Below, one piece after another: positions 47,592 through 57,900 of a stretch of 64,000 nucleotides of DNA. The translations under genes and the position numbers were made by a program. The stretch comes from Saprospiraceae bacterium (GTDB lineage: Bacteria; Bacteroidota; Bacteroidia; Chitinophagales; Saprospiraceae). The DNA lies in assembly GCA_016713025.1 (NCBI GenBank), contig JADJPZ010000003.1, positions 434,001 through 498,000 on the forward strand. The letters run 5' to 3'. The notes under the pieces were generated by a model. That model made no database searches, was not told where the DNA came from, and saw only the letters and a list, made by a program, of their open reading frames with translations. Numbering within the stretch: the stretch's first letter is position 1; each line of letters opens with the position of its first letter.

Positions 47592-47602
47592 TATATTTAT
47601 TA

Positions 47603-47618
47603 TTTTTGATATCAAAAA
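47603..47618. promoter_or_regulatory. Perfect 16-base palindrome
   Basis: TTTTTGATATCAAAAA lies between the GH20 stop and the promoter of the next gene. It could be a binding site for a dimeric regulator. It lacks a loop, so it is not a normal terminator. Confidence 0.4.
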
Positions 47619-47642
47619 GGTGGTACTATTCAAATTTGTCTT

Positions 47643-47650
47643 TATATTTG
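47643..47650 (+). promoter_or_regulatory. -7 promoter element of the T9SS-sorted protein gene
   Basis: TATATTTG, full TAnnTTTG match, 21 bases before the ATG at 47672. Confidence 0.45.
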
Positions 47651-47671
47651 TATAACTAAAATTTACATATC

Positions 47672-48714
47672 ATGACAAAGCTGTACACTTTCGTTCTTTT
47701 GATTTGCTTCAGTAGCCTTTATAGTCAAAAGACTTTTTAAGAGAGAACTTTAATTATCCTGCCGGAGCACTCTTAAATGCTAATGGTTGGTATGCTCATA
47801 GTGCCGGAACAACTAGTCCCATAGCAGTTACCACAGAGGGATTGTCCTGGACAAAGTCATCTTATATCGGTAGTGGAAAAGGCAGGGCAGCAGCCGTAGT
47901 GACTACTGGTTCGGATGAAAATCGTCCATTTGACAGCTGGGTCGATACCATGAGTGTGTACGCATCATTTTTAGTGAAAGCGACTAGTGAAGTTACTACT
48001 GCCACAAGTGGCTATTTTTTTCATTATGTACAATATATGACGCCTTCCGCACCTGTTTTTACGTCAACAAGTACATCGTTCAGAGCAAGAGTATATAGTG
48101 CCCCTGGATCATCTGCTACAAAATTTAAAATTGGTCTCACCTTCAATTCAACAGCAGTCACGGATGGCGGCCAGTCAGCAGATCTCGATGTCGGAGAAAC
48201 ATATCTGGTAGTAGCAAAGTACACCTTTATTTCTGGGGCGGATAATGATGTAGTAAGTCTGTACGTGTTTAAAGACGGAGATAAAATAGATACAGAACCT
48301 GCCACTCCAACTGCCGGACCATTCGGAAAGACAGGTACGACCTCAGCTCCGGATTTGTCAAACATCCAGGGTGTGGCCCTTCGTCAATTTGCCGCAAATC
48401 AGAACATCATCGTCGATGGTATCTATGTCCGCAACCATTGGAATATGACTACAGAAGGTACCAGCAGTGCCAGCGATATCGTCAGGTCCTCACTGAATAT
48501 TTTTCCAAATCCCACATCTGACAGGTTGATCAATATTTCCAATCCAGATAATGCTCCTGTAAAAGCTTGTGTGTATGACATAGCCGGACGAATAGTGTTG
48601 GATCAGAAAGTAGAAAATAATCAAATAGACCTTTCTCATTGTCTGAATGGAATGTACGTAGTTCAACTTACACAAAGCAATGAAACAGTAAGTAAAAAAT
48701 TGGTATTACATTGA
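47672..48714 (+). CDS. T9SS-sorted secreted protein, interrupted by a one-base lesion
   Basis: The ATG at 47672 gives MTKLYTFVLLICFSSLYSQK, a clear signal peptide, but the frame then meets TAA. One extra A in the run 47727-47730 (or the T run 47734-47738) restores KDFLRENFNYPAGALLNANG and the open frame to 48714. The middle is beta-rich without known motifs (a concanavalin-like fold is possible). The last about 75 residues are a type A sorting domain: IFPNPTSDRLINISNPDNAP, VYDIAGRIVLDQ and GMYVVQLTQSNETVSKKLVL, targeting it to the type IX secretion system and the cell surface. The role in the locus is unknown; glycan binding is a guess. Confidence 0.75.
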
Positions 48715-49089
48715 TATCTCTAAACTTAGAAATGTATTAATAACAGATTTTAACTGTCTATTAAAGGAAATTAGATTTATAGTGCTGATTGCCAATGTCT
48801 TACATAGCACTTACATGGATCTTTATTCTTAAGGGGTAAACTTAATGTAATTTCATATTTACTGTGCCAAAGTCTACCTTTGATTGGCCTTTTCATTTTT
48901 AGACAAAACTTTGCAAAATGGCGTTAAGAACAGAAAACTGTATGAGCCAAAAAGAATGCATAATGCGAGAACAAAATAACGAAGTTCCTCAAATATCAAA
49001 ACGGTGATAAACTCCAAAGGCGAGTTTTTTATGTTTAGCTATTTTGTGAAGTTTTGACGTTAAGAAAATGAAAAAGCCTTGACTTTTTG

Positions 49090-49115
49090 TTTCTTTTGTG
49101 TCAAGACAAAAGAAA
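49090..49115. terminator. Strong inverted repeat, possible terminator
   Basis: TTTCTTTTGT (49090-49099) and ACAAAAGAAA (49106-49115) form a ten-pair stem with loop GTCAAG. A/T-rich tracts flank both sides. It may end transcription or be a dispersed element seen in related genomes. Confidence 0.45.
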
Positions 49116-49302
49116 AAGACAGTTAAAATCAATCTAACAAGAATAATTTTATATATCAAGTTTAGAATGAAGTTCGAAATTTGTAATTTGTCTTTGCAAA
49201 ATTTACTCCGAAACTTAAGTCGAATAGTTCAAATTTTTTTTCAAAAGTTATCTTTTTGCGTATTTCGCCTTTCTAAAATTCGTAGTTTAGACGAATCAAG
49301 CG

Positions 49303-49310
49303 TATCTTTG
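49303..49310 (+). promoter_or_regulatory. -7 promoter element of the CBM9-like gene
   Basis: TATCTTTG, full match to TAnnTTTG; a second match TATTTTTG is at 49315-49322. The ATG is at 49336. Confidence 0.4.
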
Positions 49311-49335
49311 ATGATATTTTTGTTACTCTAATATC

Positions 49336-50409
49336 ATGAAGATACATCATTGTACATTACTCTGTTTACTGTTCACTTTTTTGTTGCATCAACAACTTTT
49401 TGCCCAACAATCCACTACTTCTTCATATCAACCCCGAGCGTACACTTGCACCTATCTTGGTACAGGCAAATCCATCAATGTAGATGGCGATATTACTGAG
49501 TCTGCCTGGCAGGATGCAGTATGGACTGACTTAGTTGCAGAAATTGAAGGATCTAAAAAACCAAAACCCCACTTAGATACCAAGGCAAAGTTGCTGTGGG
49601 ATGATGAGTATTTCTATATTGCTGCTGAAATGCAGGAGACGCATATCTGGGCTACATTTGACAAGCAGGATATGGTCATTTTTCAGGAAAATAATTTTGA
49701 AGTCTTTATTGATCCTGATGGAGACACACATCAATATCTGGAATTGGAGATCAATGCTATCGGTACTATCTGGGATTTAATATTGACAAAACCTTACAGC
49801 TTGTTTGGCACACCGATCAGTGCATATGACATCAAAGGGCTTAAAAAAGGGGTAAAACTCTATGGCACCAATAATAATGCATCTGATAAGGATGAAAAAT
49901 GGACCATCGAGCTGGCTATCCCATGGTCTGCCATTGGTGAAATAAGCCATAAAAGGGGCAAACCCATAGATGGGGATTTCTGGAAAGTCAATTTTTCAAG
50001 AGTACAATGGGATAGAGACATCAAAAGTGGAAAATATTATAAACAAAAAGATGCTTCATCCCAAAAAGACAAACCCGAAAACAATTGGGTCTGGTCACCT
50101 CAAGGGGTGATATCAATGCACAATCCTGAGACATGGGGTTTGGTTATCTTCGCTAAATCGCCCAATGAAAAACTGATTAAATCTGCACTTGAAGTAGATA
50201 ACATCAAAATGCAGCTTAGAAAAATATTTCTGCATCAGCAGACATTTTATGCAAAACATAGCATATATACCACGACACTTCCGGCAGACCTGAAACAGAC
50301 GGATTTTGAAATCAGGGTACTGGGAGATACTTTTACAGCGAAGTACTGCAAAAGCCGGATTTGCTACTACATCAGGGAAGATGGCAGAGTGTGGGAAAAA
50401 AAGCCATAA
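49336..50409 (+). CDS. Secreted carbohydrate-binding family 9-like protein
   Basis: The 357-residue protein has a signal peptide (MKIHHCTLLCLLFTFLLHQQ) cut near LFAQQ. The mature part is a CBM9/DOMON-like beta-sandwich: GKSINVDGDITESAWQDAVW, LLWDDEYFYIAAEMQETHIW, NFEVFIDPDGDTHQYLELEI and WTIELAIPWSAIGEIS. Proteins of this type bind sugars or serve as accessory domains; the function of stand-alone ones is mostly unknown. It sits in the glycan locus, suggesting substrate capture. The C-terminal part (about 290-357) is Lys/Arg-rich without sorting domain. Confidence 0.8.
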   Translation: MKIHHCTLLCLLFTFLLHQQLFAQQSTTSSYQPRAYTCTYLGTGKSINVDGDITESAWQDAVWTDLVAEIEGSKKPKPHLDTKAKLLWDDEYFYIAAEMQETHIWATFDKQDMVIFQENNFEVFIDPDGDTHQYLELEINAIGTIWDLILTKPYSLFGTPISAYDIKGLKKGVKLYGTNNNASDKDEKWTIELAIPWSAIGEISHKRGKPIDGDFWKVNFSRVQWDRDIKSGKYYKQKDASSQKDKPENNWVWSPQGVISMHNPETWGLVIFAKSPNEKLIKSALEVDNIKMQLRKIFLHQQTFYAKHSIYTTTLPADLKQTDFEIRVLGDTFTAKYCKSRICYYIREDGRVWEKKP

Positions 50410-50452
50410 TTCTAATGGAGTTTAGTAATCATAGCAATCAAATTTTTGATCA

Positions 50453-51310
50453 TTGAGACATCCATTTGCTTTTGTTGGTCTCGGAATATTGTTTGCGGCG
50501 CTATGGTCATCCGCTTCTGTAGCTGCCAAAATCGGTGTAACAGTCATGCAACCCTTAGTATTGTTTCAATTCAGGTTTTTCCTTGCGGCTTTTATTTTAT
50601 TGCTGTACTCGAGGATATTTGAACCTTGGCGACTGCCGGATAAAAAAGAATGGATACAACTTGCTATCTTTGGTTTTTTTAATATCACCTTGTACTTGAG
50701 CTTATTTGTACTGGCTATAAATGAAGTTGCAGCCGGAATAGGGAGCCTGTCCACATCTATGAGTCCGCTGATGATGGCACTCCTCGGTGGTATGTTTTAT
50801 AACAAGAAAACTAATAAAACCCAGATTCTGGGCTTGTTGTTGGGTATTGCCGGAGTTTGGGTAGCTGTCATACCGCTATTGGGAAACAATCTGGCCACTT
50901 TCAAAGGCATAGCATTTCTATTTATCAGCATCATGAGTTATAGCTGGGCAGCATTGTATTATTCTGATAAAACCTGGACATTATCAAGATATGCCATCAA
51001 TGGCTGGCAGGTATTGTTTGGAGCGATCTTTTTATTGCCATTCACCATTTTATTATCAGAAGGCGACGTGACTTTTTCAATGACAGCCATGTTTTCTATA
51101 TTGTGGTTGGTGATACCTGTATCTATCATCTCTGTGAACTTATGGCTGCGGATGTTGAAAATTGATCCCGTAAAGGCTTCATTTTTTCTGTTTTTAAGTC
51201 CTATCTTTGGGTTTGTATTTGCAACAAGCATACTTGGAGAGCCCTTTACCTTATATACATTGGGAGGACTGACCCTTGTACTTTGCGGATTGTATTTGGG
51301 TCAGAAGTAG
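50453..51310 (+). CDS. EamA/DMT-family transporter
   Basis: The 285-residue inner-membrane protein begins at a TTG (MRHPFAFVGLGILFAALWSS). It has ten predicted helices in two EamA repeats (SSASVAAKIGVTVMQPLVLF; the second repeat ends FFLFLSPIFGFVFATSILGE). It probably exports or imports a small metabolite. It starts 43 bases after the CBM9-like gene and is followed closely by the second GHL10 gene on the same strand. Only the first half of the TTG start choice is supported by helix content; no ATG lies suitably near. Confidence 0.85.
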   Translation: MRHPFAFVGLGILFAALWSSASVAAKIGVTVMQPLVLFQFRFFLAAFILLLYSRIFEPWRLPDKKEWIQLAIFGFFNITLYLSLFVLAINEVAAGIGSLSTSMSPLMMALLGGMFYNKKTNKTQILGLLLGIAGVWVAVIPLLGNNLATFKGIAFLFISIMSYSWAALYYSDKTWTLSRYAINGWQVLFGAIFLLPFTILLSEGDVTFSMTAMFSILWLVIPVSIISVNLWLRMLKIDPVKASFFLFLSPIFGFVFATSILGEPFTLYTLGGLTLVLCGLYLGQK

Positions 51311-51349
51311 GAGTTGAAAAAAATAATGTCAAAATAAAATATATGACAC

Positions 51350-52477
51350 ATGGACAAAAGAACATTTCTTAAAAATACAGCTCTGGCTACAACCGGATTA
51401 ATACTCGGCAATCAGCTGACTTCATGCAAAATCCCGCAAAGTCCACCAAAAAAGTATAAAAACTGGGTTTGGGCACATCCACATGTCAACTGGTCGGCTG
51501 ATACGTGGAAAATGAAGGTGGATAAAGCCGTCGAATCCGGTATCCACGCCATGCTGGTAGAAGTGTACAATGGTACCAATACATTTTATGAAGGTGGCCA
51601 ACTTCCCATGGTGGCCAATGTATTGGAAAAGATCATACCAGCATGCCAATCATCCGGTATGGAGTTGCACGCCTGGATGTGGACCATGCCATGCAACGCA
51701 CCGCAAATCGTCGAAAAACATCCTGAATGGTATGCCTACAATGGACTGGGTCAGCCTGCACACACCCATCCTGCCTATGTATCATACTATAAGTTTTTGT
51801 GCCCATGTCATCCCGGTGCTCAGGAGTTTATCAAAGGAAATGTCACAGCACTTTCCAAAATATCCGAACTCGCGGGTGTCCATCTGGATTATGTACGACT
51901 TCCTGATGCCATCATAGCTGAAGGACTTCAACCCAAATACAACATTGTACAGGACAAGGAATATCCACCATATGATTATTCGTACTCACCATCGTGCCGC
52001 GAAAAGTTCAAAGCCAAACATGGCATCGATCCGCTTACAGACATCAAAGAGCCCGCATCACACAAAGAGTGGGTGCAATTCAGAAGAGACAGTGTGACAC
52101 ACCTGGTCAATGACATCCTGGTACCCGAAGCCAAAAAGTATAATAAGCAAGTCACTGCCGCTGTCTTTCCCAATTGGGAGAACGTAAGGCAAGAATGGCA
52201 CCGGTGGAATCTGGATGGATTTTTGCCTATGCTGTACCACAATTTCTATTTGCGGGATATGGACTACATCGCTGAACATACACAAAAAGCCAATGAAAGG
52301 CTCAAAAATAAAAAACCTGTGTATTCGGGTCTGTTTATACCCTCTATCAAAGCTGAACAAATATCACAAGCAGTTGCTGAGGCACAAAAAGGAAAATGTG
52401 CAGGTATATCTCTATTTGACTTAGCGTCCATGTCAGACGAACATTGGCAGGTATTGAAGAAGGTTTTACAGGCTTGA
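51350..52477 (+). CDS. Second GHL10-type glycosidase-like protein, lipoprotein/Tat-like leader
   Basis: The 375-residue protein begins MDKRTFLKNTALATTGLILG and reaches TSCKIPQ, resembling a Tat-like leader with a lipobox but with KR instead of RR. The barrel shows GIHAMLVEVYNGTNTFYEGG, MELHAWMWTMPCNAPQIVEK and LAGVHLDYVRLPDAIIAEGL, the pattern of GHL10/DUF187 glycosidase-like proteins. It is distinct in sequence from the one at 37557-38705, but both flank the GH20/NagB locus. Target and activity are inferred only from the family. Confidence 0.8.
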   Translation: MDKRTFLKNTALATTGLILGNQLTSCKIPQSPPKKYKNWVWAHPHVNWSADTWKMKVDKAVESGIHAMLVEVYNGTNTFYEGGQLPMVANVLEKIIPACQSSGMELHAWMWTMPCNAPQIVEKHPEWYAYNGLGQPAHTHPAYVSYYKFLCPCHPGAQEFIKGNVTALSKISELAGVHLDYVRLPDAIIAEGLQPKYNIVQDKEYPPYDYSYSPSCREKFKAKHGIDPLTDIKEPASHKEWVQFRRDSVTHLVNDILVPEAKKYNKQVTAAVFPNWENVRQEWHRWNLDGFLPMLYHNFYLRDMDYIAEHTQKANERLKNKKPVYSGLFIPSIKAEQISQAVAEAQKGKCAGISLFDLASMSDEHWQVLKKVLQA

Positions 52478-52600
52478 TGGGAGTAGATTTAAGCGATGAC
52501 AATAAACAAATTTTTTAGAGGGCGAAGTAACACTATTCTGGTGTCCCTACTTACCCGGTACATTTCACTTTGACTCAGATATAAAATTTTAAACATACTC

Positions 52601-52628
52601 TTGATAAGGTTTTTATTAACTACTTTTG
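52601..52628 (+). promoter_or_regulatory. Promoter of the methyltransferase gene
   Basis: TTGA at 52601-52604 and TACTTTTG at 52621-52628 are separated by 16 bases. The -7 element overlaps the first possible start (TTG 52626), so translation should start at the ATG at 52647, preceded by AGGAA. Confidence 0.5.
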
Positions 52629-52646
52629 TTAAAAAAAAAGGAACTT

Positions 52647-53417
52647 ATGGTACAAACGGAATATAACGTCAACGAATATTGGTCAGAAGTGGCAAAAAGA
52701 ATTAAAATCAGAGATGAGAGGGATAATGTGATAGCAGGTGATGATGAACCATTTTACAGGTATAAAAGAAAAAGATTTCTTGATCTGCTACTGAAAGAAG
52801 ATTACCTTGATAAAGATGTTCTTGAAATCGGATGTGGACCGGGAGGAAATTTAAGTTCTCTATATCCTATGAGACCAAAAAAATTGGTAGGTGCTGATAT
52901 TTCACAAAATATGATTGATCTTGCAAAAGCCAAACTACCGGTTGACATTGAAATTACCAAAACAGATGGCACGAGTTTACCATTTGATGATAATGCATTC
53001 AATATTGTTTTTTCTGCCACAGTTTTACAACACAACACCAATGACAAAATGTTGGAAGAGCTTGTAAAAGAGATGTGTAGAGTATGTAATCAAAATTTGT
53101 ATATTTACGAGAGCATTTCTCCAGTCCTGACAGGAGAAATGCTCTGTAAATGGCGGCCTCAGTCTTACTATATACAACTTATGGAGGGTTTAGGATTCAA
53201 ATGGGTATCAACAGACTTTATTAATGTCACCGTAAGTTATTACATGGCTGGAGTCATAAGAAAGTTACTTAATCCAAAGGATCGTAAAGAAGGCGAACCG
53301 TTAAATAAAATTTCAATTGTTTTGCAAAATTTGCTAATTCCAGTCACATCAATTTTAGACAAAATTATAAAATCAGAAAAAGACCTGGCGCAGCTTAAAT
53401 TCACTAAGATAAAATAA
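52647..53417 (+). CDS. Class I SAM-dependent methyltransferase
   Basis: The protein of 256 residues from the ATG at 52647 (MVQTEYNVNEYWSEVAKRIK) has the Methyltransf_11 fold. Motif I is VLEIGCGPGGNLSSLYP, the acidic motif II is LVGADISQNMIDLAKAK, and NIVFSATVLQHN corresponds to motif III. The C-terminal part (PLNKISIVLQNLLIPVTSIL) is amphipathic and may touch the membrane. The start is chosen by the AGGAA ribosome-binding site and the promoter overlapping earlier codons. The substrate is unknown. Confidence 0.85.
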   Translation: MVQTEYNVNEYWSEVAKRIKIRDERDNVIAGDDEPFYRYKRKRFLDLLLKEDYLDKDVLEIGCGPGGNLSSLYPMRPKKLVGADISQNMIDLAKAKLPVDIEITKTDGTSLPFDDNAFNIVFSATVLQHNTNDKMLEELVKEMCRVCNQNLYIYESISPVLTGEMLCKWRPQSYYIQLMEGLGFKWVSTDFINVTVSYYMAGVIRKLLNPKDRKEGEPLNKISIVLQNLLIPVTSILDKIIKSEKDLAQLKFTKIK

Positions 53418-53496
53418 CCTTATTTATTTTTTTTAATAAGCAAATTACTCCCTAAGTCAAAACTTACATTATATCATTATTTTAAAATCTTTGAAT

Positions 53497-54936
53497 ATGC
53501 GACATCTTATAATTTTAATATTGCTGATCACTTCATCTTTTCAGTTGATAGCCCAGCATCATGAGTATCACCCCGATCCTGACACCAGCATTCATAGAAG
53601 ACTCGAAGAGTGGAAGGATCTGAAATTTGGATTGCTCATGCATTGGGGACCTTACAGCCAGTGGGGCATCGTCGAGAGTTGGAGTATCTGTCCGGAAGAT
53701 CTGAGCTGGGCAACCGGCGGCAGGAAACCCGGAATTTCTGAGAGTTATTTTGACTATGTAAAAAGGTATGAAGCACTTCAATACACCTTCAATCCTACCA
53801 AATTCAACCCTGAAAAATGGGCATCAGCAGCCAAAGTGGCCGGAATGAAGTATATGGTATTTACGACCAAACACCATGATGGATTCAGTATGTTTGATAC
53901 CAAACTGACAGACTATAAAATCACAGGACAAGAGACTCCGTTTTCATCCCATCCACGCAGCAATGTGACAAAGGAAGTATTTGATGCTTTCAGAAAAGAG
54001 AACTTCTGGATTGGTGCTTACTTTTCCAAGCCTGATTGGCATTCTGACTATTATTGGTGGCGAAAATTTCCACCTTCAGACAGAAATTGTAACTATTCCG
54101 TAACAAAACATCCAGAACAATGGCAAAAATTTGTTGATTTCACGCATGGTCAAATCAATGAATTGGTCAGTGATTATGGCAAAGTGGATATATTATGGCT
54201 CGATGGAGGTTGGGTAAGGAAGACATCTGATGGTGAAGTCAAAAAATATCTGGCTGATGAAAGTGAAGGATCAAGGTGGGCGCGCAATCCACAAAACCAG
54301 GATATCAATATGAGTAAAATAGTAAAAGACGCACGTAAAAAACAACCCAAACTCATCGTAGTGGACAGAGCCGTCACAGGTGAGCACCAAAACTATCTGA
54401 CACCTGAGCAGCACATACCTGATGACGGACTTCCGTACCCATGGGAGACCTGTATGACTATGGCCAATAGCTGGAGCTATGTCCCCAATGACAAGTATAA
54501 ACCGACCAATGAAATCATCGAAAAATTGGTTGACATCGTCTCTAAAGGTGGCAATTATCTCCTGAACATCGGCCCGAGTCCAGAAGGCGAATTTGACTCC
54601 GTCGCATACAGTAGATTGCATGAGATTGGCTCATGGATGAAGACCAACGGTGAGGCTATCTATAGCACAAGGACGTATGATACATTTAAAGAAGGGGATG
54701 GAATCCGTTTCACTAAATCAAAAGATGGAAAAACAAAATATATTTTTCTTTTTGACTTTCCCGACAAAGCAATTACACTGACAAAAGTGAGTGCCGGTAA
54801 AACGTCCAGAATCCAGCTACTCGGAAGCAGCGCAAAAATAAAATGGGCTCAAAAAGGCCCAAATATGGAGATCAATTTACCTGCACAGCTCATGAGCGTA
54901 TCCGATCATGTGTGGGTGCTGAAGATTGTGGATTAA
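53497..54936 (+). CDS. GH29 alpha-L-fucosidase, secreted
   Basis: From the ATG at 53497 the leader MRHLIILILLITSSFQLIAQ is a signal peptide. The barrel follows GH29: LKFGLLMHWGPYSQWGIVES, KYMVFTTKHHDGFSMFDT and KVDILWLDGGWVRKT with the nucleophile Asp near residue 233. A C-terminal beta domain begins near residue 390. The enzyme removes alpha-L-fucose from glycoconjugates. A TTG two codons earlier is possible but less likely. It ends 6 bases before the convergent large outer-membrane gene, and would complement the GH20 and GH92 enzymes on animal or algal glycoproteins. Confidence 0.92.
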   Translation: MRHLIILILLITSSFQLIAQHHEYHPDPDTSIHRRLEEWKDLKFGLLMHWGPYSQWGIVESWSICPEDLSWATGGRKPGISESYFDYVKRYEALQYTFNPTKFNPEKWASAAKVAGMKYMVFTTKHHDGFSMFDTKLTDYKITGQETPFSSHPRSNVTKEVFDAFRKENFWIGAYFSKPDWHSDYYWWRKFPPSDRNCNYSVTKHPEQWQKFVDFTHGQINELVSDYGKVDILWLDGGWVRKTSDGEVKKYLADESEGSRWARNPQNQDINMSKIVKDARKKQPKLIVVDRAVTGEHQNYLTPEQHIPDDGLPYPWETCMTMANSWSYVPNDKYKPTNEIIEKLVDIVSKGGNYLLNIGPSPEGEFDSVAYSRLHEIGSWMKTNGEAIYSTRTYDTFKEGDGIRFTKSKDGKTKYIFLFDFPDKAITLTKVSAGKTSRIQLLGSSAKIKWAQKGPNMEINLPAQLMSVSDHVWVLKIVD

Positions 54937-54942
54937 GATGTG

Positions 54943-57900
54943 TTAAAACGTAGCCTTCACCTGAGCCCTTCCTACATTGACTACAGGTGAGATGCCGGTC
55001 TTACGGCCTTCGTAGTTGATGGTAAGGTCGATATTTTTTGCTATTCTTTTGGTATATACCACATTCCAGAGATAGTTTTTGCCATTTTTGAGGCCTTCGA
55101 GCATATCGTACTCGATGGGTGAGTTGGCGATGCCGGTAAAATTAATACTTACATAGCTGAGGGACATATCTAGACTATACTGATTGGCTTTTCTGATTGT
55201 ATATTCAGATGTTATATCATGGATATTTGCCTGATCCATGGTGAGGATGGTTTGATTTTTTTTCTGAAAGCTGTACTTCGCCATCACTCGCATATTTTGA
55301 GATGGGCGGATACTGACTTCAGGCCTGATACGGATGACATCAATTTTGAGATTACGATCACCAAAAGCTTCTGACTGATATGTTTTATATGACTTTTCGA
55401 TATGTAAAAAGAAGTCTGTATTATTTCTGAGATTGAATCTGGTGCGAAGAAACAATTCGTCCAATCCTCTGTCCTCACGTCCGCTTACCTGAATGATACG
55501 GTTTTGATTGTTTCTGTTGCCAAGCTGAATGTCATATTTTACATTGCCTTTATTGAAGAATATGGTATTGGTATTCAGTGCATTATAAGCCACTAAAGAA
55601 GTGTCCCTGATAGAAAAGTCAATGTAGGATGTCAAAGGACTCGCGATATTGTCCATTTGTTTTTTAGTAATTCTGAAATTGGATAACGATGAAAATCTCG
55701 AAAGAAACTTATATGTCTTTGACAGTTTTACACCTTCTTTTAGTGTCTTAAACTTGGACGGATCTATGGTTAAGCTTTGATTCAATTCGAGATTGTTTGT
55801 TCTGATAAACTCATTGTTTGTCAGAGATAAACGGATGTAGTTTGACAAAGGATTGGTAGGGTCATATCTGAAATCCTGAACATTGCTGAGATTAGGATTT
55901 TCGCTTTCGTTGATCAGGAAAAAGTCGCCCTGACCATTCTCAACCTTGCGGAATATATACTCTATTCTTGGTTCCTGACCTGAACTTGTATTGTATGTAG
56001 TAGTCGATCTGATACCTTGATTTATGGCAGCAAAAACATAATCCAATCTTCCGAGAATGGTCTTTTTACTTTTATCATTGGGCAATAGGCCCTGGTCTGT
56101 AATAGAAAGATCCCTGCCTGTGATACTCCATGATAAGTCTGAAGCAGCCGAAGCCAACCATTTTCCAGCCAGTTCTAATTCCTTTGCATTGGACGCTTTC
56201 TGGAGTTGATCTGTTTTTGCAAAATAATCGTTTCGGGAACTATAAGCTACTTTGATGGAAAAGTCCTTTGAAATGTCACTTGCGATATACCCTTTAAGAA
56301 AATTGTAAGCATAGCTAGCCTTTTTTAATGTATCTGTCCTGAAACCTTTCAATGTATTGGATTCACCATCATATTCAGTGCCAATGGTCCAGGACTTATT
56401 TTTAAAAAGCTTGTAGCTTGCAGTGATGTTGGGCCTCTGAAATCTGGTAGCCTGATCAAGGAATGATGAAGATGAATTAAGAAAATTGCTAAACGCCCTG
56501 GCTGTAAACCTTGCAACTTGATACCTTATTGTACCTTCGTGTTTGGTGCCCGCATACAGATTACCCTTTTCATACCTGTTGTACCCATATTCGAGACCCA
56601 AGCCGGATTTGCCAGTAAGTTGTACATGGGACATCAGGAGATTTTCAGCTGCTTTTGAAGTGATCAAACTGATATTCCAGTCTCTGGAAAACTCTGGAGG
56701 CCTGTACGGATTCAGTGCATTGAAGTGTTGGTGGAGATATTCATGATTCAGATTTGCTTTGATATTCCATATACCGGCACTATCCAGTCTTCCTGAATGA
56801 GAAAACCTGACATTGCTGGCCAATCCCGTATTGTCATTATTGTCAAGGGAAGATCGGCGATTGATGTCCAGATTACTGAGCGCCAGTTCTGCAAACACAT
56901 CAGTATTGTTTGTTATTTTGTAAGCGGCATTGGCTGTGATAAGTTGTTTTTTTTCAGGTGGAATGAGTTGTATGACAGGCAGATAGGTACCCTTGCCTTT
57001 GCCTGCATACAGATATACCCTGCCATTTTTATTTTTGGTATTGTCTATTACATAATCTCCTTTTCCTACGCCTACTTCAGAAAACACAGCTGTATATTTG
57101 GCACTGTCCAAATTTTCTGTAAAATAGAGGATGAGATTTGCCGGATCAATCGGATCGGCTTCTCCTCGATATAAGATGCGTGTCAAATCAGTTTTTTCCT
57201 CTGGTGCCACTACTCTCAAACTTTTTCTGACTGATTTGGCAAAGTCATCACCACTCGACTCCAGGATGCGAATATCAATAGAGTCCAATTGCTGGTCACC
57301 TGTGACATTTTTGCTGTCTTGCTCTGAATATATCTGAATTCCGGCTTTCCATCTCTCGCCTTTGAATGACGTCTCTGCAGCATAAAGAGATCTCAGATAG
57401 TTGATATCGGTATATTCAAAATCAATGATCACCCTGCTATCCCTGGCTATGATTCTCGTAGGCGAAAATGCGATCTCTGCCCTATTGTAGTCTATCACAT
57501 AGTCATAATCAAATCCTCGGGTCAATAAAATTCCGTTAAAAAATACCCTTTCTGTACCTGCTAGGACGATGATAAATCTTTCGCCATTGTTACCCTGAAG
57601 TCTGTAAGGACCTTGGTTGCCTTCTTTGGTAGGAATGCTCTGACGGGAAAATTTACCACGAGATATGGCAAAACTTCCTTTTGAAAAAGCTTCGGTTTTG
57701 TCACTCACATTGTATGTAGAAGCAAGAGTGATACCTTTGAGTTTTTTGAAATAATTCATAAAATAACTGTCAGGTTTTCTCAATTCATAATCTCCGGCTG
57801 TAAGTGAAGTTTTGTTTTTACTTACTTGAATGAATACTTTGTCAAACTCCTGCAGTTGTTGGGTATTACCTTGTGCCTGAATGGGGAGATTTTCGTCTGA

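Larger units (their letters stand above)
48715..49335. other. Long spacer with hairpin and candidate promoter
   Basis: No gene is supported here; the short frame at 49098-49331 is not convincing. It contains the hairpin at 49090-49115 and TATCTTTG at 49303-49310 (a -7 match) ahead of the CBM9-like gene. The rest shows no repeats or RNA genes. Confidence 0.45.

Noticed and set aside
49098..49331. Short plus-strand frame in the spacer before the CBM9-like gene
   Set aside because: Its opening is the hairpin sequence and its end lies on a promoter motif; composition is not protein-like.
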